This document shows positions 56,445-64,000 of a DNA stretch of 64,000 nt, one piece after another; within the stretch, counting starts at the first letter, position 1, and each line of letters opens with the position of its first letter. Source of the stretch: Heterobilharzia americana (taxonomy: Eukaryota; Platyhelminthes; Trematoda; Strigeidida; Schistosomatidae); contig OX104127.1 in NCBI GenBank assembly GCA_944470555.2, positions 89,366,708-89,430,707 on the forward strand, given 5' to 3'. The position numbers and the translations under genes were made by a program. Below the pieces are notes generated by a model, which worked only from the letters and a program-made list of their open reading frames with translations, had not been told where the DNA came from and did no database searches.

Positions 56445-56645
56445 CCTTGCAACAGATGTTGGTAATTGGTCTGGGAAGGAGACTTTCAACCAGTAGGTTA
56501 TGGTTCTTACCCTTCTCTGTCTATTGAGGTTTGGCAGCCGAGTAGTATCATCAGCCTTCACAAAGTAGGTTTGGCTTATTGCCTACTGCAATAGTGTACA
56601 CAAGGTTACTGAGTGCACTTCAGTTCGTCCATCAGATGGTGTTGA
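56445..56645 (+). repeat. tRNA-like SINE (family 2)
   Basis: It contains 'ggagactttcaaccagtaggttatggttc' (anticodon-type region and decayed B box). The body follows: gtttggcagccgagtagtat, 'agtaggtttggcttattgcctactgc', and 'actgagtgcacttcagttcgtcc'. This copy best preserves the 3' body. Confidence 0.65.
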
Positions 56646-56949
56646 CATGAACGTTTGTATTTTCCTTTAGTGATCAATACATTGAAATGTAGATTAAATC
56701 TTGTTGGTCTTGTGTTCTCTGAAGTGAATTGTTTAGTCCTGAAGCTTATGCTGTCATTCTAGAGAACATCATCAGAACAAACTTCAGAAAGAAGTGAGCC
56801 CTAAGGTTTTCCCGGCAGTTTCTTTAGTAGCTTGTCATGATGGCCTTATGGGTGATTCGCTGTTTCTGTCAAGGTCTTATCATTATCTTCATGTTTATTC
56901 TGATTGGTTATCGCTAGGATGTGAACTCTGGCCTTCTTGTTGTTGGTTA

Positions 56950-58120
56950 CCAGTTAATGGTTTAGGTCAATGTCGATACGTTTGTTGATTACAAACAAAC
57001 TTGAATGTCAAGCTTCTAAAAATACTCTGGCATTCTTTGTATTTTCTGTATCCAGGATTTTCACATTTTCCCAGTCGAATTCATGTCCACAGTCGTCTGT
57101 ATGCATTGATAAGAACGAAGATATGTCACCACCAATAGTTGATGTTCATAAAGACGCATACGAAAAGAGCGACCACTCTGTCCAATGCAGTTTCTGTAGT
57201 TTATTTTGTAGATAATATTTGGTTTGTCTTCCTATGCTATCGTGTCTTTTGGTCTGCATAACAGAGAGTGAAGAGAATTTATGGGTTTGTAAGATAAAGC
57301 AATCCCAAAAGGCTTCAATAATTAAGTTGAGATTTCAGAGACATTCTTCATGTAGGGTGGGATAATCTGTTGTTAGTTTTTGAGGTTGACTTCTTCATCT
57401 ATGACGAATTATGTGAACATCTTTTGATGAAGTTGAGTGGGTAGCTATTCTTCTGGTAAACAGTCATCAAACAGTCTTCTTCTTTTCTCCACAGAGTTGG
57501 TGAACTACAGTGAGTTGTCGCTCTTCTGAACAATACGTTTGTACAACTGATTTTGTGTACTGTTGGGTTGCTGCTATTGTGGCTGAGGAGTTGATCTGTA
57601 TGATTTTCCAATTCTGTTCTACTTATCAGAGCATTTAAAAACGCAAGTTCATTTGATTTCTCTCCAATTGTAAATTCGATGTCATCGACAATGTTGTTGA
57701 TTAATTTGCAAGCGTTTTTCAGTTTGTTTCTTTTAATGATGGAAAACGTGTTATTTACATATCAGATCCAAAGTTCCTGTTTGATCAACAACAATACAAT
57801 AGTTTCCAATCTTTGCATTACTACTTTTGCAATTAGTCATGATATAGGCGATCCCATCGGTGTTCCCTTTGTCTGTTTGTAGAGTTCACCGTTGAATTGG
57901 AAATATGTTGTAAGGTATAAATCGATTGGTTCTCCATTCAAACTTGAACATTAGAGTTATGTATACACCGGGAGGTGTGTATCATTGACGAGGAGAAAAG
58001 TCATTACATCCTTTGCCAGTTTTGGTTCATTTGAGGTGTATAGACCTGTAACGCCGAAAGACACCATGAATTCATCGTTGTCAAATCAAAATGCTTGAGT
58101 AAAGTTAATAACTCATATTA
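56950..58120 (-). mobile_element. PLE of a second subfamily, RT plus GIY-YIG, broken
   Basis: The - strand from 58120 has the RT block GTPMGSPIS (about 57850-57880). The catalytic block reads YVNNTF where YVDDTF is usual (about 57750), so one or both catalytic Asp are lost. The linker at 57611-57399 follows. The GIY-YIG C-terminal part is at 57110-56960 (HEFDWENVKILDTE, KNARVFLEA). Stops separate the parts. It differs clearly from the PLE at 59.2 kb. Confidence 0.7.
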
Positions 58121-58995
58121 TGCCAGAATAATAAATAACCCACTGAATAAACTTCAACAGTTACCTAAATATACCGGTTACCAAGTTTACATTTCGTACA
58201 ATTATTAGACTTCGCAATAATGAACACTTATCAGGGAGTATGAAGTGTGAGTTTTCTGGCTCATAAATGCATCAGACCGTATGTAATCTACTGAACCGCT
58301 GGGCTGATACTTAGTTTGTAGTATTTATTTTATCAGTCTAATGGAATTGTTGTACCCTTACGTTTTTAGTCCGTTAGCGCAACTATCGGGTTTTAACTGG
58401 TCCACAATATGAGAGAATGCGTTTAATTCGTGTATACGTTAGGTCCAGTACCCATTACTAGTAATTCAATTGACAACGATGTATATTGAATAGACTGAAA
58501 CAGGAATGTTTGCGAATAATATATTTCAAGCGTACTTTGGTCGGCATACCGAAAACCAAAAGAAGCGATAAGTGTAAAAGGCTTGAAGAAAGTGTCTTGA
58601 ATGTTCTCAGACATTTCTGATGCAGACAAGCACCTCAAAAATATACAATGCTTAACAACTGAATGATTTGTTCAAGGGAAGAAATTGAGATTACTACACA
58701 TTTCTTTCCCTTCACAAATTTAAGTAAAGTGAGAACAACAGCTTTAGCAGAATAGCATGAATCCATTTCATTTCATGGTTTCTCAAAAGCTGCTTACAAC
58801 ATAAAACAATTTTAACATCAATTTATGCAGAATTTTTACATACTCCAATCAGTTGGATAGAAAATTATCGGTTTGAAATAAAGATAACATCGATATGAAG
58901 TAATCAAATAAATTGGGTGAATAAATATGCAGAACTAAGCTTGTTAATACATAGAAGGATTAGACGAATATTGAAGACTGGAAGTTGGACAAAAC
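58121..58995. other. Intergenic, nothing recognised
   Basis: AT-rich DNA without recognised feature, up to the target-site duplication of the next PLE. Confidence 0.4.
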
Positions 58996-59008
58996 GGAAA
59001 GACAGTAG
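58996..59008. repeat. Target-site duplication of PLE, left
   Basis: GGAAAGACAGTAG is repeated exactly at 60498-60510, bounding the PLE on both sides. Confidence 0.8.
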
Positions 59009-59216
59009 TATAAGTGTAAAACTTGGGCACTGTGGTAGAATGTAATTCCATATTAGATTTGTTATTTGATATAAAGCGCACAGTGATACAGTATTATTTA
59101 TTTGATTACGTTTCGAGCATAAATTATTGCTCATAATCATATCAATGTATTCACACTTCTTTCGATATCTGATTTCATAGTCCTGTCACCTGATTTTTCT
59201 TTGATTTTGATGCTTG

Positions 59217-60371
59217 ACCTCGACAGTCATCAAGTTTCAGGGAAAGATATATAGACAAACAGAAGGAGTAGCAATGGGATCACCAATATCCCCTATAGTA
59301 GCAGATATATTTATGGATAGTTGGGAAGATATGGCTTTACGAACATATAATCCGACACCTAAGATATGGTGGCGATATGTAGATGACACATTTACAGTGT
59401 TGAAATCGGAACATATCGACAGTTTCTTGACACACATAAACTCAGTAGTTAACGCAATCCAATTCACTTACGAAGTAGAAAATGAACAAGGAGAATTACC
59501 TATGTTGGATTGCAGAATAAAACGAAGGATAGATGGTGGTTTAGATACTACCGTCTACAGAAAACCAACACATTCTAACAGGTATCTAGACTTCAAGTCA
59601 TCTCATCCAGTGTCAGTTAAAGCGGGTTTAGTCAAATGTCTAAATAACAGAGCTGAGAAACTCACTAGTCATTGTAAGGACTTAAATAAGGAATTGAAAC
59701 ACATAAAAGAAGCGTTAATAATTAATAATTATCCCCATCATTTTATTAAGAAATTCACACGGACGCATAAGAAGCAAAATAATAACACTAATACAAATAC
59801 AAATAATAGTGACAACATAAGTAGAAAGGAAATCAACACCTCTATTGTGATACCATACAAGGAAGGAACATCAGAAACCATACGTAGGATTCTCAACAAG
59901 GTTGGAATTAGGGTGGCATTTAAACCAACAAACTCACTTAGAGGTAAGCTTTGTCGGCTAAAAGATCCGATAGAACCAATTAAGCAAAATAATATAATCT
60001 ACCAAATTCCATGTAATGACTGTGAAGTCAAATACATAGGTCAAACTAGCCGGTCGGGGTCAGTTAGATTAACAGAACATAGGAATTTAGCTAAACATAG
60101 AACGGCAGACCCCAATAAGATCAATAACCTAGAAAAACACTCAGCCATTGCATTACATTCATTAACACACAACCACACAATAGGATGGGACAAAACCACT
60201 GTACTTAAGTCTAATATAGCTAGGTGGAGAGAGAGATTAATTACTGAATCTTTGTTCATCGAATCCACACCCAACACATGTAATAGGAATGACGCAACAC
60301 CTATACCAGAGATATGGAAAACTTTACTACCAATCAAAAAAAAAAAGAGAGATCAGGTGACAGGACTATAA
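59217..60371 (+). CDS. PLE reverse transcriptase (partial) and GIY-YIG endonuclease
   Basis: This is an uninterrupted frame of about 385 codons but without its own start: it opens directly from the junction with the left tail. It shows the RT motifs QTEGVAMGSPISP (about residues 16-28), WWRYVDDTF (about 51-59, both catalytic Asp kept) and YRKPTHSNRYL. An Asn/Thr-rich linker (about residues 180-210) follows, then the endonuclease with [18 protein letters not shown] (about 263-280), the Arg in RLTEHR and an H/H pair in HSLTHNHTIGWD. The N-terminal part of RT is missing, so the enzyme is incomplete even though the frame is clean. Confidence 0.85.
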   Translation, partial: TSTVIKFQGKIYRQTEGVAMGSPISPIVADIFMDSWEDMALRTYNPTPKIWWRYVDDTFTVLKSEHIDSFLTHINSVVNAIQFTYEVENEQGELPMLDCRIKRRIDGGLDTTVYRKPTHSNRYLDFKSSHPVSVKAGLVKCLNNRAEKLTSHCKDLNKELKHIKEALIINNYPHHFIKKFTRTHKKQNNNTNTNTNNSDNISRKEINTSIVIPYKEGTSETIRRILNKVGIRVAFKPTNSLRGKLCRLKDPIEPIKQNNIIYQIPCNDCEVKYIGQTSRSGSVRLTEHRNLAKHRTADPNKINNLEKHSAIALHSLTHNHTIGWDKTTVLKSNIARWRERLITESLFIESTPNTCNRNDATPIPEIWKTLLPIKKKKRDQVTGL

Positions 60372-60401
60372 AATCAGATGTCGAAAGAAGTGTGATTACA
60401 T

Positions 60402-60445
60402 TGATATGATTATGAGCAATAATTTATGCTCGAAACGTAATCAAG
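60402..60445 (+). ncRNA. Hammerhead-like hairpin in PLE tail
   Basis: GAGCA-loop-TGCTC forms a 5-bp hairpin followed at once by GAAAC-GTAATC, like the second half of a minimal hammerhead. The 5' core reads TTGATATGATTAT instead of CTGATGA. The hairpin and the GAAAC are conserved in the tails at 34770, 35440, 44010 and 59110. A functional ribozyme is not claimed. Confidence 0.4.
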
Positions 60446-60654
60446 TAAATAATACTGTATCACTGTGCGCTTTATATCAAATAAACAAATCTAATATGGA
60501 AAGACAGTAGCATTTAACACAATAAAAAAAGTTAACTGAGAGCTAGTGTGAGTAGAATTCACGCATTTAATCTTAGGGTTTGTGGGAATTAGTGATTTTT
60601 TGATTGGAACTCATCATGGACTGACATCAGTTGGAGGAACATTGGAAACCTGGA

Positions 60655-60700
60655 GCATTAGACAGCTGCTTCGTAGCAGTACTGGGCTCCTCAGCAGTGC
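60655..60700 (-). ncRNA. Hammerhead-like motif, left arm
   Basis: The - strand reads GCACTG, CTGAGGA, a region in place of stem II with only a closing G-C pair, CGAAGC (A15.1 replaced by G), loop and GTC, then TAATGC. The core is mostly kept and stem II is damaged. Confidence 0.45.
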
Positions 60701-61004
60701 GAACCCGTGACTTCAGGTTCCGTAACCAGCACATTACCAATGATCCACTGTGTCAGAATCCCATGGTCCATATTTCCAACTTCTGTCAGTTCACAATAAT
60801 GCGTGACCATCACCCAATGTCATTGTTGAGTGTTTGTCCTCATGGCCACCTGGTTCGCCGTACCAGTCACGACTTCTCATTGCAACTTCAGGAATAACCT
60901 CTCGAAATATGGTCCATTAGATTCCAACCCAGTGACTCGATGGTAACGTGCTGTCCACCGGACCTAAGGTTTCTAGGTTCGACCCCCGGCAGGATCATGG
61001 GTAA

Positions 61005-61049
61005 GCACTGCTGAGAGTCCCATGCCAAGATGAAACGGTTGTCCAGTGC
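61005..61049 (+). ncRNA. Hammerhead-like motif, right arm
   Basis: GCACTG and CAGTGC form a perfect 6-bp stem I. The core reads CTGAGAG, one base short of CTGANGA. GAAAC-GGTT-GTC is intact and stem II is three weak pairs. It is probably inactive because of the one-base deletion. Confidence 0.5.
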
Positions 61050-61087
61050 TTCCAGGCTACCAGTGTTCCTCCAACTGATATCAGATC

Positions 61088-61345
61088 ATGATTAATACCA
61101 ACTTGAAGAATTCAGATAATCCGATAAAGGGTATGAAGTATAATATAAGAAGAAAACGAAATCCAACTTGTATGAGTGGACGATGCAATATAGGAAATCA
61201 TGATGATTGTCGACAAAATCAAAGTCTTTACCATGGTAGGCATAGACTGATAACTGTTTCTTTCCAACCATATAAGTTTGGTTTTAATCGTTCAATGGCT
61301 AATGCTTCAGCGAAAGGCAGTAAATTCGAATTCATCTGTTTCTAA
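61088..61345 (+). other. Open frame, possible exon remnant
   Basis: The frame has 85 codons and overlaps the end of SINE family 1. Residues after the overlap include RRKR followed by four Cys-containing positions (PTCMSGRCNIGNHDDC). A GTAGGC at 61236-61241 could be a donor. Nothing identifies a family. It may be chance. Confidence 0.2.
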
Positions 61346-62329
61346 ATTATTCAGAACGATTTGTGAATATCGACCTCATGGTCACTATTAATAAGGTAGC
61401 GAGCAAGAGAGCTGTTGAAGACTTTTCCACCTTTCAGTCACAAGTTCCTTGGAATATGCTTAGATATGTGGTCAAAAATCCTTCTTTCTGTTCATTCAAT
61501 GTATATGCTGTGGCACATGCAAGTGAATTGGTAAATAGAAAGAACTGTAGGTAACCTGAAGAGGGGATCTGTCAACCTTTGATTGTCTTAGTGAGTGATT
61601 GATTCAGTAGAGTGTCATTAACCTAGCCTCTGGATAGGTCATTTTTAAGGCAACATTTATTCCATAATTAATTCTACAAGAAATAAGTAATTCTGGAATG
61701 TTCTGGAATTTAAAAGAACAGTCTTCAGTCGATTTCCTATTTTAAATTACTTTCTAATCTATTATTTCCAAAACAGCTTTGGTCTGCGATAAACAGTATT
61801 CATATTTTGAACAGCCAATAATCCCATGAAGGCAACCGGCTAAAGCAGGCAACCTGTTCTATGACAAAACTGATGATGGTACTGACTCACTAAACCCAGT
61901 ACAATCACTAAAGTAAAGATTATTCTATACTGCATATAAACAATGCTTGGAGTCAGTCAGGAGGAAACCCTCTTCGATTTAACTATTGTATGTTCTAGTG
62001 TTCAACAGAGAACAGAACCAGGAACCTTGGAGGAACTTATATTTCTATGAAGATTAGAGCCTGAATCAGTCAGTAACATTACCACTTGGTTGTTTCGACA
62101 AAATATGAAGCCCAGTGCCCCTGAACTGATTAAAGCTATAATGGTCTACTAAAAAAAGGACTATATTATATTGCGTAGGGCTTTAAAAACCATCAGTAGG
62201 TTGAGTGCTGTGCTTCAGGCTCAAATGAATAACACTGTAGTTAACAGACATTTAAATTCAAGCAAGCCAATAGCTACAGTAATTTTAACTGACACTAAGC
62301 ATCCACCTCGCCTAGTTAATTAGTTCACT
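61346..62329. other. Intergenic, nothing recognised
   Basis: AT-rich DNA without recognised repeat or gene up to the start of the LINE at about 62330. Confidence 0.4.
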
Positions 62330-64000
62330 GGTTACTAGTTGGTCCTAAGCCCGGAAAAAGAGGGAAGGTTGGGCAAACGGCTAGCAACCCCACGCCCAGA
62401 AAACCAATCTAATCGCCAAAGAAACTTCACAGCACAAAGAAGATATAAAAAATAAAAATAAACTTATTCCTTGCCGGAATCGGGGAGACGGAATGAAGCC
62501 GGTTGGTGAAAGCCCTCGGGAAGCCAATTGGCCGATATGTCTTGTCTTCTCTCGATGAAAGCGAAAGTAAGGATGGGGACATGGAATGTCCGTACTATGT
62601 ATGAACCTACCAAGGCTGCCCAGATTGACAAAGAAATGAGAAGATATAGCATAGAGGTGCTAGGAATCTGCTGGGAATCTGCAAATGGAGTCAAAGTGGA
62701 CTCTCCAAACTGCCAACTGCAGAGGAGTCAATAATCGACTCCGATATTGTCACCCAGACAACAACCACGAGCATAGAACACTGAGTTTTCGAGTGGCTAT
62801 CATAATATCCCCAAGAACATCGAAGGCTGTCATACAGTGGGAACCAATCTCCCCCAGCATCCGGATCATGATAGCCGGATTCAACTCAAAAGGAAGGAAA
62901 GTCACAACCATACAAAGCTGCCCTATACACCCACAAATAATGTAGACCAAGAAAAGAAGGAGGAATTCTACAGACAACTGCAATCAGTACTGGACAAGAT
63001 CACCTCCCAGTTGGCGACATCAAAATTCTAATGGATAACATGAATGCCAAAACTGGAGCAGACAACATAGGAAGAGAACTTATGATGAGTGGAGAAGCGC
63101 TTACTGAAATGAACGAGAATGGAGAACTGTTCACAGACTTCTGCGCATTCAATGGTTTGGTGATTGGAGGCACTGTGAACAAACACAGGGATATTCACAA
63201 GGCGACATGGACTTCACCAGATACCAGACACACTAAAAATCAGATCGACTTCATTCCAATCTCAAGAGAGTGCAGACGCAGTCTGCCGGACACAAGATCA
63301 AGAAGGGGAGTAGATGTAGGTTCACACCCCCTCGCTATCTGGTGCAAGGGACCTTCCAAATCAAGTTGAAAGCCTCCGAAGAAGCTGGTGATGGTACAGT
63401 ACAGTTCAAGTTCACATCCGTCATCAGGACAAAATGGGAGACATTGAACATCATCCTCTAGGTGACTTGTGTGGAAGCAGACTGGAACTCTCTGAAGGCT
63501 ATATGGAAAGAAAACTGCGTAACCATATTAGGAAGAAGAGGAAACGAGAAAAGAAATAGATCTTGACGGACAAATGGAAGCCGATAGAGGATTGTGAAGT
63601 AGAAGATAAACTAGTGCAGTGCAGTGCAAGGATGAACAACGAAAAGGAGAACTGAACACAACCGATAAAACACTACACTGGACAAAGAAGTGGAGAGGAG
63701 TGCACGGAAAGACAAAAGACACTTCTGCGACACATTAGCAAGTGAAGCAGAATATGCTGCTGGTAGGAGAGACAGAGATCTGACAACACTATATCAAATA
63801 ACCAGGTTACTATTCGGGAAGAGATCAACGAGGACGAAACCAGTGGGAGATAGTGAAGGAAACTTAATTAACACCGAAAAGGAGAAACAAAGGAAACGAT
63901 GGGCTGACCACTTTAGAAAACTCCTGAATCGACCACCACCTGCAACTGGTCCAGAAATACCACCAGCAGCCCAATCACAGAACTACAAGTGAACACAAGC
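62330..64000 (+). mobile_element. LINE family A, 5' half, runs off the window
   Basis: A GC-richer 5' UTR (about 62330-62527) precedes the endonuclease, recognised by GTWNVRTMYEPTKAAQ at 62576-62625. Endonuclease sequence continues in broken frames: the usual GDxN block reads MDNMNAK (63031-63050), and the SDH block near the end reads GSHPLA (about 63320-63340), so catalytic residues are lost. The linker to RT, with RKDKRHFCDTLASEAEYAA (63700-63760) and KRWADHFRKLLNRPPP (63896-63943), is well preserved. RT lies beyond 64000. This is the only copy in the window with a 5' end. Confidence 0.85.

Larger units (their letters stand above)
59009..60497 (+). mobile_element. PLE copy with inverted tails and 13-bp target duplication
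   Basis: It consists of a left inverted tail (about 59009-59205), a 5'-truncated open frame (59217-60371) and a right tail (60355-60497). The left tail is the reverse complement of the right one over about 140 bp with few differences, and it extends about 45 bp further. The exact 13-bp direct repeat at both edges indicates a single insertion event that produced this structure, rather than two elements. The tail contains a conserved 5-bp hairpin followed by GAAAC. Confidence 0.85.
60604..61101 (+). repeat. SINE family 1, most complete copy (498 bp)
   Basis: The left end ttggaactcatcatggactg and the right end 'tgatatcagatcatgattaataccaac' are inverted counterparts, and the inverted similarity continues for about 120 bp through both arms. 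The centre carries a tRNA-like segment (about 60927-60992) with 'agtgactcgatggtaac' in A-box position and GGTTCGACCCC as B box (60976-60986), in + orientation. Each arm has a hammerhead-like motif pointing outwards on opposite strands (60655-60700 on -, 61005-61049 on +). It has no coding capacity. Confidence 0.7.

Noticed and set aside
1..64000. CRISPR array or prokaryotic operon
   Set aside because: No regularly spaced identical short repeats; coding content is spliced and eukaryotic transposon-derived.

Overview
This window looks like nuclear DNA of a blood fluke, genus Schistosoma or a close relative. The DNA is AT-rich. One spliced host gene runs through long, repeat-filled introns. The repeats are of types known from schistosomes: RTE-type LINEs, Gypsy-like LTR elements on the tRNA-Trp primer, Penelope-like elements (PLEs) with GIY-YIG endonucleases, tRNA-like SINEs and a hammerhead-ribozyme repeat of the Sm-alpha type. 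There are no bacterial-style operons, rRNA genes, functional tRNA genes or CRISPR arrays. The species is not determined.

Host genes. The one gene that can be reconstructed is a mitochondrial carrier of the SLC25A32 (folate/FAD) type on the + strand. It has six coding exons at 25370-25518, 29919-30047, 36449-36537, 41678-41985, 43325-43470 and 49838-49961, and the modelled protein is 314 residues. The phases agree across all five introns, and three family-specific carrier signatures lie in exons 1, 4 and 5. A 130-codon open exon on the - strand (6480-6869) with a good GTGAGT donor is probably the first coding exon of another, unidentified gene.

Layout. 1-1372 is a decayed LINE (family A). 1380-7500 is AT-rich and mostly non-repetitive by eye, with the - strand exon near its right end. 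About 9260-18260 is a nest of Gypsy-type elements on the - strand: an older copy, in the order gag-protease-RT-RNaseH then integrase, appears to be interrupted by a younger, internally deleted copy with 335-bp direct LTRs (9387-9721 and 12019-12353). 18260-22550 is largely unidentified but holds a perfect 42-bp palindrome and a SINE. 22555-24870 is a junction of two LINE families. 25370-49961 is the carrier gene, whose introns hold LINE, PLE, SINE and MITE-like insertions and a hammerhead repeat. 49962-64000 is intergenic and repeat-rich, with the best-preserved PLE (59009-60497, flanked by a 13-bp target-site duplication) and the 5' half of a LINE that runs off the right edge.

Most unusual points. 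(1) A SINE-like family has a tRNA-like centre flanked by inverted arms, each carrying a hammerhead-like motif. (2) Two 5'-truncated PLE copies are flanked by inverted copies of their own tail, both with recognisable target-site duplications. (3) A roughly 143-bp foldback (MITE-like) family has long terminal inverted repeats. (4) The first donor site of the carrier gene appears to lie inside a dispersed repeat, so the exon 1 end may be repeat-derived.
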